A stretch of DNA of 44,642 nt from Candidatus Raymondbacteria bacterium RIFOXYA2_FULL_49_16 (GCA_001789205.1 MFYT01000097.1:95703-140344), one strand, 5' to 3'. Positions 1 to 8,709 are shown, counted from the first letter of the stretch. Notes: generated by a model from the sequence alone, not told the origin. Numbers and translations: made by a program.

Positions 1-1065
1 GAGGCGCGCCTGCGCCTGCGCGCGCTTGCGGCCGCGCCCGAGGCCTTTCCAGAGGCGGTGGCGCTCCTCAAAGAATATATCGATTCCCGGCCCGGTGACG
101 TATCCCTCCGCCGCGACCTGGGATCCGTCTATTTGAAGGCGGGCGACTACGCGGCAGCGGAAGCGATCTTTAACGTGCTCTATCAACAACACGGCGGTTT
201 CAGTGACGGAAAAACCTGGGGCATTCTCCTTTCCCTCAGCGGAAAATACGCTGAGGCTGAACAGCTTCTCCTAAAACTCAAGGCGGAGAAGAGCGATGCG
301 GATATTCTGTTCTACCTTGGAAACGCGGCCCTGGGACTCGAGAAATATCTTCCGGCAGCCGATTGGTATGCAGCGTGCATAGCCGCTGACTCGAATTTCT
401 CGGCCGCGTACACCAACCGGGGCGTGGCCTTTCTCCGTCATGGTTCCGTGGACAGCGCGATCGCGGTTTTTACCCGCGCTGCCGTGCGTTTTCCCGCCGA
501 GATGGAGCCAATCTACCTTCTGGGCGTTGCGCGGGCGAACAGGGGCGATTACCCAGGGGCCATTACGGCGTATCAGAAGGCGCTTGAACTCGATTCGTTG
601 AACCTGGGCATCATGTTCGACCTTGCTTCTTCTTACGAACGGAACGGCGTAGACCGCAAGGCCATGGATCTTTTTCTTGCGATTATCCAGCGCGATCCAC
701 GGAACGACCGGTCGCTCAACTATCTCGGATACATGTATGCCGAACGGGACATGCGGCTCGACAGCGCTGAGGCCTATATACAAAGGGCGCTCGAGCGGGA
801 ACCGGACAACGGCGCGTATCTCGACAGCTACGGCTGGGTCATGTTCAAGAAGAGAAATTACGCTGAGGCCGAGAAATTCATTTTCAAGGCAATACGCTCC
901 CGGGAGGAGGATCCGGTTATCTATGAACATATGGCCATCATCAAGGAGAGCGCCGGCGATCTGCACGGAGCGAGAAACTATTGGAGAAAGGTGATTGAAC
1001 TTGACCCAAAAAACACACGCGCCCGCAAGGCCCTTGCTCCTGCGGACGGCGATACTGGCAATTAG
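1..1065 (+). CDS. TPR-repeat protein, 5' end outside the window
   Basis: The reading frame is open from the first base (codons start at position 1), so the GTG at 58 need not be the start and the gene probably begins upstream. The protein is almost entirely tetratricopeptide repeats: helical 34-residue units with the usual pattern (for example A-YTNRGVAFLRHGSVDSAI and LNYLGYMYAERDMRLDSAE), ending in a unit with the YLDSYGWVMFKKRNYAEAEK pattern common in TPR proteins of FCB bacteria. TPR arrays are protein-interaction scaffolds. It overlaps the lipoprotein gene that follows by 71 bp and precedes a PorV-like barrel, so a role in envelope assembly or secretion is plausible but inferred only from context. 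No catalytic domain is visible in the part present. Confidence 0.85.
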   Translation, partial: EARLRLRALAAAPEAFPEAVALLKEYIDSRPGDVSLRRDLGSVYLKAGDYAAAEAIFNVLYQQHGGFSDGKTWGILLSLSGKYAEAEQLLLKLKAEKSDADILFYLGNAALGLEKYLPAADWYAACIAADSNFSAAYTNRGVAFLRHGSVDSAIAVFTRAAVRFPAEMEPIYLLGVARANRGDYPGAITAYQKALELDSLNLGIMFDLASSYERNGVDRKAMDLFLAIIQRDPRNDRSLNYLGYMYAERDMRLDSAEAYIQRALEREPDNGAYLDSYGWVMFKKRNYAEAEKFIFKAIRSREEDPVIYEHMAIIKESAGDLHGARNYWRKVIELDPKNTRARKALAPADGDTGN

Positions 1066-1723
1066 CCTCTGTCTCTGCGTTCTTGGCGGGTGCGCGGGAA
1101 CGAAAATCCCGTGCGCTCAAGATCTTTCCGCTTATCCTGAAGTCACGGAACCGTGGCTTCCCGTTTCGCCGGTGCATCTTCGGATCGCTGCGGGCATACG
1201 CAAAGGGCTGTGGAACGTCGAGACTGAGGGTGATATTGTTTTTATTCCGCCGGACACACTGCGCATGCAGCTCCATACCGACTGGGGCGAAACGGTCTTT
1301 GACCTTCGGATCTCAGGCCCCTCGGTGTGCATGTTCATGGTTGGTACGGTGCCGCCCGACACTTGTTTTACCGAGAACCGCAGGCTTTTCAGCACCCGGA
1401 CCCTGCTTGCGCTCCTTGCCGGACGGCCGGGTATTTCATCGTTTTTAAATCCTGCCGCGGTCCGGCCTCGCTGCGCCGGCAGCACCTTGGAGTTTTTTCT
1501 CGACGGTCTTAGGGTCGTTGTGGATCGTAAAAAGGGCGCTGTGTCCCATGTGGAACACGACCAGATGGCGTTTTCCTACGACGTGATTTCCTTTGCGGAA
1601 ACAGACCATGTGATAACACCGCGCCATTACCGCTTCTCACCGGGCAACGGCGCAACGGTCGATATTACGGTGATTGAACGGACTTCCGGCACTGCGCGGA
1701 GCGGCAGGGCGTTGTTGAATTGA
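995..1723 (+). CDS. LolB-like / DUF4292-like outer-membrane lipoprotein
   Basis: A 242-residue predicted lipoprotein. The start is TTG at 995, chosen because a GGAG ribosome site lies at 983-986 with 8-nt spacing and because it keeps the whole signal peptide. The signal has a basic n-region (Arg12, Arg17), a hydrophobic core and a lipobox LGGC with the acylated Cys at residue 33. The mature part is beta-rich, with segments such as GLWNVETEGDIVFIPPDTLR and VVVDRKKGAVSHVEHD, which resemble LolB/DUF4292 lipoproteins that bind lipid or lipoprotein in a half-barrel. That family call rests on pattern only. The 5' end lies inside the preceding TPR gene in another frame, suggesting translational coupling. 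It most likely sits in the outer membrane. Confidence 0.7.
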   Translation: MNLTQKTHAPARPLLLRTAILAISLCLCVLGGCAGTKIPCAQDLSAYPEVTEPWLPVSPVHLRIAAGIRKGLWNVETEGDIVFIPPDTLRMQLHTDWGETVFDLRISGPSVCMFMVGTVPPDTCFTENRRLFSTRTLLALLAGRPGISSFLNPAAVRPRCAGSTLEFFLDGLRVVVDRKKGAVSHVEHDQMAFSYDVISFAETDHVITPRHYRFSPGNGATVDITVIERTSGTARSGRALLN

Positions 1724-1753
1724 TCATGGTTTTATTGGTATATTTTCCACTAC

Positions 1754-2770
1754 ATGCATGCGAAAATAATGGTTTTACGGATAAAACGGCTGGCTGGCGC
1801 CGTACTACTGGCAACATGCGCGCTTGCTTTTTCAGAGCCGCATGAGAACGCGGGGGCCGCCTCGTTCGACATGCTGCTTATCGGCGCAGGGGCGCGGCCC
1901 CTTGCCATGGGCGGCGCCTATACCGCTGTTCCGGGCGATATCTATTCTCTCTACTGGAACCCTGCGGGCATTGCAAGTATCAAAAAAACCACCTTTATGG
2001 CCGATTACATGCGGTATGCGCTTGATATGGAAAAAGGCATGCCCGCCTTTGTGATCGATGGATCAAAGCTGGGCAATGCGGGCACTGCGGGCGGCTATGT
2101 TAATTATTTCAACGCGGGCTCATTTGAGGCGGTTGATGAAAACGGGAACCGTCTTGAAGATGAGGACTTTACCGCCGCCTATATTGAAGGAGGGGTTTCC
2201 TTTGCCCGCCAACTGCCGCAGATGCAGGGGTGGGACATTGCCGCTGGCGCCACGTTCAAGGGCATTGCGGAATATATCGCCGACTACCGGACCACGGGCC
2301 TGGGCTTTGACTTTGGCGTGCTTTGCAGCCCGCCGGTGTCGGCGCTCAAACTCGGGGCCACGGTCAAAAATCTCGGTACGGTTTTTTCGTCCGACACTGG
2401 GTCGCGCATGCCCATGGTTTTCAGCGCAGGCCTTTATTTTGCCTCAAAGGAGTGGCGGAACGCCCGTTTCGCCCTTGATATAAACAAGCCTCTTACTTCG
2501 TATTACACCATCCGACTGGGAGGCGAGTACAGCCTTTCCCGGAACTTTTCCGTGCGGGCTGGACGCCGTTTTCTCGAAAATGAAGTCCGCCATTGGATAG
2601 CGTCACTTCAGGGTGAAGAGGCGGGCTATGTGCGCGAAAATTTTAACACTTGGTCTTTTGGCGTGGGCATAAAACCGTCGGCGCGCATGCTTTTCGACGC
2701 CGCCGTGCTTGGCAACACATTCCAGTCGCTTCCCTTTTTCCAGTTTTCAGTGATCTTTATTGCGCGCTAG
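1754..2770 (+). CDS. PorV/PorQ-family outer-membrane beta-barrel protein
   Basis: A 338-residue protein with a basic N-terminus, a hydrophobic signal segment (about residues 11-26) and then the signature start of PorV/PorQ (UPF0164-type) barrels: FDMLLIGAGARPLAMGGAYT, followed by the D-YSLYWNPAGIA motif. The rest alternates as in FadL-like barrels and ends in an aromatic strand (FQFSVIFIAR). PorV is the T9SS shuttle that carries substrates to the attachment complex; other family members have less clear roles, so paralogue identity is uncertain. The T9SS-type C-terminus at 44509-44642 supports a T9SS in this organism. The ATG at 1754 is used; the ATG at 1769 is an alternative, and no strong ribosome site is seen for either. 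It ends 13 bp before the convergent dnaA gene. Confidence 0.8.
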   Translation: MHAKIMVLRIKRLAGAVLLATCALAFSEPHENAGAASFDMLLIGAGARPLAMGGAYTAVPGDIYSLYWNPAGIASIKKTTFMADYMRYALDMEKGMPAFVIDGSKLGNAGTAGGYVNYFNAGSFEAVDENGNRLEDEDFTAAYIEGGVSFARQLPQMQGWDIAAGATFKGIAEYIADYRTTGLGFDFGVLCSPPVSALKLGATVKNLGTVFSSDTGSRMPMVFSAGLYFASKEWRNARFALDINKPLTSYYTIRLGGEYSLSRNFSVRAGRRFLENEVRHWIASLQGEEAGYVRENFNTWSFGVGIKPSARMLFDAAVLGNTFQSLPFFQFSVIFIAR

Positions 2771-2783
2771 CGCTTTTACGGCC

Positions 2784-4172
2784 TTACCTGCTGGCAAGCA
2801 TTTTTTCGATCCGCTCGACCTTTTCTTTGAACAGCGCGTCGGACGCGAGCAGTTCGTTGCATTTCCGTATGGCGTGAAGCACGGTGGCATGGTTTCGGTT
2901 GAAGGTGACGCCGATGGTGGCAAGAGAACCATTGGTGAATTTTTTACAGAAATACATGCATACATGGCGTGGTATTGCGACCTCTCGCGCGCGCGAAAGG
3001 GCGCAGAGTTTGTTCCGCGAAATGCCGAATTCCAGGGCGACAGTGGTGAGAATGTCGCTCGTGGTGACCGGGTTTCGCATGCTGGTGACGGTTTCGCCCA
3101 GCACCTGGCGGATGAGATCAACCGAGATTTCGTGACCCGTGAAATTGGAGTACGCCATGATTTTTATCAACAAGCCATCGAGTTCGCGCACGTTTTCCGT
3201 GGGACAGGTGGCAATGGTCTCAAGCACGTCGGGAGGCAACGAGAGACCGTCCTGTTCAGCCTTCTTTTTCAATATGGCGATTTTTGTCTCGAAATTCGGG
3301 GGCTGAATGTCGACCAACAGGCCGCCGGAAAAGCGGTTCAGCAGGCGCACGTTCATCTCCTTGATTTCATCCGGGTGACGGTCGGAAGAGATTATGATCT
3401 GTTTTTTCCTCGCGGTGAGTTCCTCGAAGACCTGGTAAAACTGGTTTTGCGTTTCGGGCTTTCCGGCAAGAAACTGGATGTCGTCGATGAGCAGGATGTC
3501 GATGTCGCGGTAGCGGCGGTGAAATTCGACCGGCGATTTGGTCTTGTGGACAATGGCCTTCATGAAATCTTCCACGAATTTTATGGCGGGCGCATAGAGC
3601 ACCCGTTCCGCGGTCTCTTCGGAAAGGGCGAAATTGCCAATGGCCTGCAGGAGGTGCGTTTTTCCCAGACCGGTATTGCCGTAGATGATGAGCGGGTTAA
3701 AGTTTTTCCGGCCGGGCGCCTCGGCGACAGCGAGAGAAGAGGTATAGGCGAACTGATTGTTTGAACCAATGACGAAATTTTCAAACGAGTACCGCTGGTT
3801 GAGTTGCGGCGCGCTTTTAGGCGGTGCGCACCGTACGGTTTTTATTTCATGGGCAATGGTTTGAATTATTTTCTGGTCTTCGGCATTATCGGTGACAATG
3901 AAAGTGGTTTCAAAGTTCTGTCCGGTAGCTTCGTAGAGGGCGTTTTTCAGGATGATAGCGTGGTTTTTTTCGACAAAATTGAGTATAAAGGTGTTTGGCG
4001 CCGCGATAGTAACGATTTTTCCAACGACAGCATGAAGGGTTAAGCGTGAAAACCAGGTTTGAAATGCGAGGTCGCCGGATTTTTGCTGGATCTTCTTTAG
4101 TACCGTGTCCCAAGGAATTGGTTTTTGCTGATCTATCAACAGCTTATCAACATCTTTCTGTGTTGTGTTCAT
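2784..4172 (-). CDS. dnaA: Chromosomal replication initiator protein DnaA
   Basis: DnaA is the AAA+ ATPase that binds DnaA boxes at oriC and melts the origin. The 462 residues match the family's normal length. Domain I is at about 17-90, with a short linker to about 125, the AAA+ domain with Walker A GNTGLGKT (165-172), Walker B ILLIDDIQF (226-234) and a sensor 1-like ISSDRHP, and domain IV from about 365. In domain IV the usual recognition motif G-GRDH(T/S)TV is instead FNRNHATVLHA (425-435). The residues matching E. coli Asp433 and Thr435 are Asn427 and Ala429, and one residue is missing before the Arg, while the Arg matching E. coli Arg399 is kept. The gene is not followed by dnaN or recF here. 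Its upstream region holds candidate DnaA boxes, two of them inside its own first codons. Confidence 0.98.
   Translation of the reverse strand: MNTTQKDVDKLLIDQQKPIPWDTVLKKIQQKSGDLAFQTWFSRLTLHAVVGKIVTIAAPNTFILNFVEKNHAIILKNALYEATGQNFETTFIVTDNAEDQKIIQTIAHEIKTVRCAPPKSAPQLNQRYSFENFVIGSNNQFAYTSSLAVAEAPGRKNFNPLIIYGNTGLGKTHLLQAIGNFALSEETAERVLYAPAIKFVEDFMKAIVHKTKSPVEFHRRYRDIDILLIDDIQFLAGKPETQNQFYQVFEELTARKKQIIISSDRHPDEIKEMNVRLLNRFSGGLLVDIQPPNFETKIAILKKKAEQDGLSLPPDVLETIATCPTENVRELDGLLIKIMAYSNFTGHEISVDLIRQVLGETVTSMRNPVTTSDILTTVALEFGISRNKLCALSRAREVAIPRHVCMYFCKKFTNGSLATIGVTFNRNHATVLHAIRKCNELLASDALFKEKVERIEKMLASR
4133..4152 (+). promoter_or_regulatory. Tandem DnaA-box-like 9-mers in the dnaA 5' coding end
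   Basis: CTATCAACA (4133-4141) and TTATCAACA (4144-4152) lie head to tail with a 2-bp spacer. They resemble the bacterial DnaA box TTATNCACA with A instead of C at position 6. The same doublet geometry recurs at 4343-4362, which argues against chance. They could serve origin binding or dnaA autoregulation. Confidence 0.5.
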
Positions 4173-4480
4173 TGATATTAGAAGTGTGTTAAAAACAATT
4201 ACTTATGATTATTGTTTTAAAATGTGTTGACTGCTTTTCGTTATAAGATATTATTATTAAATAAGTTGTGGTCATAGAGCTAAAATGCCACCTTTTTTAT
4301 CAGATTTGTTTGATTTAAAGAGAGGTGATTGATTGTTGGACGTTACCAACAACTTATCAACACTCTTTGCTCGTAAAAAATTACGCAATTATTATAAACT
4401 ATTCCGGCTAAGTGTGTCAATAGGAAAATTTTTTTATTTATGGTTGAAAAAAGGAAAGATTCTTTTTTTCCAGCCCTGGA
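4173..4480. other. Candidate chromosomal origin (oriC) upstream of dnaA
   Basis: This 308-bp gap between dnaA and the DUF4954-like gene is the most AT-rich stretch nearby (for example 4190-4265, runs of A/T with few G/C), suitable as a duplex-unwinding element. It is bracketed by two tandem pairs of TTATCAACA-like 9-mers (4133-4152 and 4343-4362), and a further TTATCAGAT lies at 4297-4305. A perfect 7-bp inverted repeat, TTGTTGG (4333-4339) and CCAACAA (4346-4352), overlaps the second pair. Origins commonly lie beside dnaA. No coding frame is convincing here. The origin call is inference from composition, boxes and position; a GC-skew switch could not be computed. Confidence 0.5.
4343..4362 (+). 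promoter_or_regulatory. Second tandem DnaA-box-like doublet
   Basis: TTACCAACA (4343-4351) and TTATCAACA (4354-4362) are head to tail with a 2-bp spacer, the same 11-bp period and orientation as the doublet at 4133-4152. The first 9-mer also forms the right arm of the inverted repeat at 4333-4352. Confidence 0.5.
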
Positions 4481-6388
4481 TCAGAGGCGCGCGCTGGCAC
4501 GGTCGGCTGCGGCGCAGAGCGCCCTGGTCTCGGCCCATGTTTCTTTTACAAAAAGATCTTTATCGGCGCTTGTGTGGGCGTCGGCGTAGTCGGGGATTAT
4601 CTGGCGTCCCCGCGCATCGTCTTTTTCCTTCGAAGCTTGGACAAGAAGGGCTATTTTCCGCTGCATCTCTTTGAGAAGGGAGAGACAGTGCGCCATGGTT
4701 TCACCGGGAAACTCGCGCTGCAAGAGAAGCCGTTCGTGTTCCCAGCGGGCATCGTCGCGGTCGTGTATCTCTACCAGCGAGGCGGGCACGCGTTTTCCCG
4801 ATTTGAGCAGGAAGTCCACTTTACGCAATAGACCAAGCAGGCAGTAATGACGTATATAAAAGGTATACGCATCCCTGCCTTTTATTCTGCCCGCTTCCTT
4901 CATAAAATTTTTTCCTATGCCCGGGATGTCTCTGTCCGTATATAGATCCTTGATGTTTGGTATGTCAAGGAGCGCCCGCGCCTCGACCATAAGATCGATG
5001 ATCGCGGGCCTGAAGGTCTCGAATTCAATGGGCGTGCGTTGCGCCCGGTTGCGCGCGCGGTATTTGGCCTCGTTCCGCCTGATGGCGAAGATGTTGTCCG
5101 ACAGCACCCATCCGGGGCTGATTTCATTGATGGCGGGCGAAATTCCCGGAAAGATTTCCGCGGGCGGACTGATAAGACTGAAGGGAAAACATATCCGTTG
5201 CGGCAAGGTCTGGCAGTTTGCCGCAAGAAGTGAAAAGGGGGCGCGGGTAAAGTCCGCGGGGAACTTGATGTTGGTCCCCAGACCAAAGAAGAAGCCTTCA
5301 CCAATCCAGTTTTCCTGATCAGGCGCGCGCGACGTATGGTTTGAGCCGATATTGGCCCCATAACTGACATTGCCTTTTCCCATGGGCCAGAACGAGGCGA
5401 TGAGCAATGCCTGGTGGTGAAAGCCGATGAAGGGGCCAAGCAGGCACGAGATGACTTCGCCGCTGCCAATGGCCGTGTTCGGTCCGATTACTGACGCCGA
5501 TACTTTACCGTGACGTTCGACCGACGCGTGCTCGATAAGCACGCTCTCTGTGACCATGCCCATGGTGGTGACCAGAGAACCCCACTGAACCAGCGAGGCG
5601 CGTACCAGCGCCCCATGGTTTATTGTGGACGGCTCATTGACGCTGCTCAGAATAGTGGATTCCTCGACCAGCAGGGCATTGTCAATGAGCCCCGCCTCTC
5701 CCAGAAAAGTGTTTTTGACACATGCGCTGTTGCTTATGCGCGCGCCAGGGCCTATAATGGTCCAGCGCGAAGAGGCGGCCACCGCATAGGCTTTTACCGC
5801 ACTCTGATAGGCGGCCTGCAATGGCGCATCGGACCTATGGGTGGCGATATGGATGGCGTTTTGGAGCGACATGTCCGCGTGGACCGGAATGGCGCGTCCT
5901 CCGGTTTCAATGGTAATATTGACACGTTGGCCATTTCCAAACGATGACTCACCCTGGTGGGCAATGGTGCCGCAGTGCATGCAAACGCTTTTTTCAAAGA
6001 GCGCCACAGACGAAAGCAGCCCCACTTCGTGTACCAAGGCCCCGTTTCCCACCTGGACATTGCCCAGGGTGGCGTTGTAGATGCCGCTTTGACAGCAGAT
6101 GCCGTCTATGATTACTGTTTCCCGGAAAGCACCGAGCACGGCTTTGCCGAGAAAGGCGGTATTACGGATGTTTTCAGCGGTAAAACCAGGACCAACGCGT
6201 ATGTTGTCCCAGGTTTTACTCTGTGAGGTGTTGCCCTGTTTTTCAAGCTGCTGGATTTCTGCGGTACTCAAACGCCGCAGGGTACGCGTGGGAAACAGGC
6301 CCTTGCGCGCGCGCGCCACATCTTTAAGAAAGGCGGATGTGTTTATCGCAGAGCGGACATTGCGGACCTGGGCATGGGAAATGGCCAT
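4481..6388 (-). CDS. DUF4954-family protein with left-handed beta-helix
   Basis: A 635-residue protein recognised as DUF4954-like, a family known from Bacteroidota and spirochaetes with no assigned reaction. Residues of about 65-330 form imperfect hexapeptide repeats typical of left-handed beta-helix acyl- or nucleotidyltransferases (runs such as IIGPGARISNSACVKNTFLG and SVIGPNTAIGSGEVISCLLG), followed by the conserved GNVSYGANIGSNHTSRAPDQ block and GEGFFFGLGTNIKFP. The C-terminal third is helical. The ATG at 6388 has an upstream AAGGAAA site. It lies 12 bp downstream of nagB on the same strand, so the two are probably one operon, which suggests amino-sugar or envelope-sugar metabolism. A sugar-nucleotide or acyl transfer role is only a guess; no catalytic residue can be named. 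Confidence 0.75.
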   Translation of the reverse strand: MAISHAQVRNVRSAINTSAFLKDVARARKGLFPTRTLRRLSTAEIQQLEKQGNTSQSKTWDNIRVGPGFTAENIRNTAFLGKAVLGAFRETVIIDGICCQSGIYNATLGNVQVGNGALVHEVGLLSSVALFEKSVCMHCGTIAHQGESSFGNGQRVNITIETGGRAIPVHADMSLQNAIHIATHRSDAPLQAAYQSAVKAYAVAASSRWTIIGPGARISNSACVKNTFLGEAGLIDNALLVEESTILSSVNEPSTINHGALVRASLVQWGSLVTTMGMVTESVLIEHASVERHGKVSASVIGPNTAIGSGEVISCLLGPFIGFHHQALLIASFWPMGKGNVSYGANIGSNHTSRAPDQENWIGEGFFFGLGTNIKFPADFTRAPFSLLAANCQTLPQRICFPFSLISPPAEIFPGISPAINEISPGWVLSDNIFAIRRNEAKYRARNRAQRTPIEFETFRPAIIDLMVEARALLDIPNIKDLYTDRDIPGIGKNFMKEAGRIKGRDAYTFYIRHYCLLGLLRKVDFLLKSGKRVPASLVEIHDRDDARWEHERLLLQREFPGETMAHCLSLLKEMQRKIALLVQASKEKDDARGRQIIPDYADAHTSADKDLFVKETWAETRALCAAADRASARL

Positions 6389-6400
6389 TCAGGTATTTCC

Positions 6401-7219
6401 TTATTCCGGCTTCAGAACCGGCAGCGTTTTGAGCGTTTTATTCTCAATATCCTTTAAATTGCGGACCGTGCCCACTTTGAGTTCCTGGGTCGCATCCTCG
6501 TCGCAGCAGATAATACCCTGCTGGTGCAGCTGAAGCATGGAGACGGTCCACATGTGATTGACTCCTTCCTCAACAACTTTCTGCAGGGCGCGAGCTTTGC
6601 TGTACCCGTTGATGATGATGAGCACCTTGCGTGCATCCATGACCGTGCCCACGCCCACGGTGAGAGCGGTCTTGGGAACGGCCGACGTGTCGTTGTTGAA
6701 AAAGCGAGAATTAGCCACTTTTGTGTCGTAGGTGAGGGTTTTCATGCGCGTCCTGGACGAAAGCGACGAGCCTGGTTCGTTGAATGCGATATGGCCGTCC
6801 GGTCCTATGCCGCCCAGAAAAAGGGTAAAGCCCCCTACTGAAGCGATTTTCTCTTCATAACGCAGACATTCGGCATTGAGATCAGGAGCGTTTCCGTCCA
6901 GTATATTGATGTTTTCTCTGGGAATGTCAATATGTTTGAAGAGATGGTGGTGCATGAAATAGTGGTAGCTTTGCGGGTGGTCTTCGGGGACCCCTACGTA
7001 TTCGTCCATGTTGAAGGTGATTACGTTTTTAAAGGAGATTTTTTTCTCATTATACAATCGCACCAGTTCGACATACGTGCCGATGGGCGAAGAACCCGTG
7101 GGCAGGCCGAGAATAAAGGGGCGATCAGCTGTTGGCTGGGCCTCCAGTATTTCGTTTGCAATGTAATGGGCGGTCCATGTACTGAGGGTCTGATAGTTGT
7201 TGTGGATGAGAATACGCAT
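6401..7219 (-). CDS. nagB: Glucosamine-6-phosphate deaminase
   Basis: NagB converts glucosamine-6-phosphate to fructose-6-phosphate and ammonia in the cytosol, linking amino sugars from chitin or peptidoglycan to glycolysis. The 272-residue length is normal. The phosphate loop LPTGSSP (39-45), the FNMDEYVG block with Asp72, and the catalytic segment DGHIAFNE with Asp141, His143 and Glu148 fall at the same residue numbers as in E. coli NagB. The GVGTVMDA and [13 protein letters not shown] blocks are also conserved. The start ATG at 7219 has a strong AAGGAGA site. The gene is divergent from the hexokinase gene with a 103-bp gap holding an inverted repeat, and it leads a likely two-gene operon with the DUF4954-like gene. 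Confidence 0.96.
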   Translation of the reverse strand: MRILIHNNYQTLSTWTAHYIANEILEAQPTADRPFILGLPTGSSPIGTYVELVRLYNEKKISFKNVITFNMDEYVGVPEDHPQSYHYFMHHHLFKHIDIPRENINILDGNAPDLNAECLRYEEKIASVGGFTLFLGGIGPDGHIAFNEPGSSLSSRTRMKTLTYDTKVANSRFFNNDTSAVPKTALTVGVGTVMDARKVLIIINGYSKARALQKVVEEGVNHMWTVSMLQLHQQGIICCDEDATQELKVGTVRNLKDIENKTLKTLPVLKPE

Positions 7220-7269
7220 GGTGCGTCTCCTTTTTCAACAGGTGAACAAGGTATTTACCGTGCAAAAAT

Positions 7270-7310
7270 ATAAAATATTTCAATGGGCGTGGCCTCGTAA
7301 AATATTTTAT
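7270..7310. promoter_or_regulatory. Inverted repeat between nagB and hexokinase, possible operator
   Basis: ATAAAATATTT (7270-7280) and AAATATTTTAT (7300-7310) are perfect 11-bp inverted arms around a GC-rich 19-bp spacer. It sits in the only gap between two divergent sugar-metabolism genes, so it may bind a regulator acting on both, but a terminator-like or chance AT palindrome is possible. Confidence 0.35.
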
Positions 7311-7322
7311 TTTGGATTTCCA

Positions 7323-8627
7323 ATGAACCTGGAAACCTTTTTCGAAAAAACGGGCTTTTCCCTCGACATTTCAAACGGACCCCGGTTGGCCGCGGCAGTG
7401 CGTGGCGAAATGGAACGCGGTCTTACGGGAAAAAAAAGTTCCCTTAAAATGCTGCCCGCCTTTGTGGGTCTCTCAGATCCTGAACTCGAACGTGACATCA
7501 TAATTATCGATGCAGGCGGATCGAACCTGCGCGTGGGTACCATGCGTTTTACGCGGGACATGAAACCGCTCATCCGCGGCCTGGTGAAAACCGCTATGCC
7601 CGGTACTGCCCGATATGTGGATGCTGGCCGTTTTTACGCTGATATTGCCGCGCAGTGCCGGCGGATAAAAAGCGTGTCGCGGAGTATAGGTTTCTGTTTT
7701 TCCTATCCTGCACGCATTACCCCTCAATGCGACGCCCAGGTGCTGCTTGCGCCCAAGGAACTCAAGGCGGGCATTGTGGGCACCATGGCCGGAAGTTCCC
7801 TTTTGCAAAAGCTCTCTCCCAAGAATCCTGACCATTACTGCATCACGGTGGTCAATGATACCGTGGCCGCGCTTCTGGGAGGCAAAGCAGTGAGCCTTCA
7901 CCGCAATTGCAGCGGCTGGATCGGCCTGGTATTAGGCACAGGAACCAACATAGCGTATGTGGAGAAGGTTGAAAATATCACCAAACTTTCCGCGCGGGAT
8001 TGCGCCGCCTTTGGCAGGGACGCCATGGTCATCAACACGGAGATGGGCGCGCTCGACATTTTTCCCCGTACCGCCATTGATATTGCCCTCGACAACACCT
8101 CAAATGCTCCGGGCGTCCACAAAGCGGAAAAAATGATCTCAGGCAAATACCTTGGTCCTATTGTGCTGGCGCTGCTCAGGCAGGCTGCGGCAACAGGCAT
8201 GCTTTCACCGCTGTTTGCCCAGAAAGTTTTATCGCTTGAAGAACTTGACACAACAGAAGTATCCCATTTTCTCAGCGCGCCTTCCCTCGTTTCAGGCGCC
8301 TGCACGCGCGCCCTTGCAACAAAGGGAAAGAGCCGCGACCAGACTTTCACCCGTGCGGTCATGGAACGGGTTGTGGAGCGCAGCGCATTTTTTGTCGCTT
8401 GCGAGCTTGCGGCTATGCTGCTTAAAACAGGTGCGGGAAAACGGAAAAGCGCTCCTGCCGGTATCATGGCTGATGGATCGACCTTCTATGGTCTCAAGGG
8501 CTATCAAAAACGGATAGAACGCCATCTTGCTGCCGTGCTGGGCAAGGACAAGCGGGCTATTTCATTTATTTCCGCTGAAAACCCCAATCTCATTGGCGCA
8601 GGGCTTGCAGCTTTAGTGCGCGATTAA
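7323..8627 (+). CDS. Hexokinase-family sugar kinase
   Basis: A 434-residue member of the hexokinase family proper (the eukaryotic-type fold also found in Bacteroidota and spirochaetes), predicted to phosphorylate glucose or a related hexose with ATP in the cytosol. Phosphate 1 motif DAGGSNLRVG is at 63-72, the sugar-binding FCFSYPA at 124-130, the connect/catalytic block VVNDTVAAL with Asp179 at 176-184, and phosphate 2 LGTGTN at 204-209. The Lys-Gly-Phe part of the usual TKGF motif is not obvious; the region reads APKELKAG. The start ATG at 7323 fits the family N-terminus; the longer frame from 7197 overlaps nagB and adds a 42-residue extension with no family resemblance. Sugar specificity cannot be read from the sequence; the neighbour nagB makes glucose or an amino sugar plausible. 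Confidence 0.88.
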   Translation: MNLETFFEKTGFSLDISNGPRLAAAVRGEMERGLTGKKSSLKMLPAFVGLSDPELERDIIIIDAGGSNLRVGTMRFTRDMKPLIRGLVKTAMPGTARYVDAGRFYADIAAQCRRIKSVSRSIGFCFSYPARITPQCDAQVLLAPKELKAGIVGTMAGSSLLQKLSPKNPDHYCITVVNDTVAALLGGKAVSLHRNCSGWIGLVLGTGTNIAYVEKVENITKLSARDCAAFGRDAMVINTEMGALDIFPRTAIDIALDNTSNAPGVHKAEKMISGKYLGPIVLALLRQAAATGMLSPLFAQKVLSLEELDTTEVSHFLSAPSLVSGACTRALATKGKSRDQTFTRAVMERVVERSAFFVACELAAMLLKTGAGKRKSAPAGIMADGSTFYGLKGYQKRIERHLAAVLGKDKRAISFISAENPNLIGAGLAALVRD

Positions 8628-8709
8628 ACTATTTATCCGGCTTTTTGTTTACGTTTCATGTTTAACAGCGGCCAAGAAAATGCACAATGCATGCCTTTTC
8701 CTTTTTAAT

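Noticed and set aside
2760-3764. 334-codon plus-strand frame opposite dnaA
   Set aside because: It is antisense to a certain dnaA gene, has no recognisable domain and reflects that gene's codon bias.
7197-7322. Upstream extension of the hexokinase frame
   Set aside because: It overlaps nagB and encodes residues unlike any hexokinase N-terminus; the ATG at 7323 fits better.
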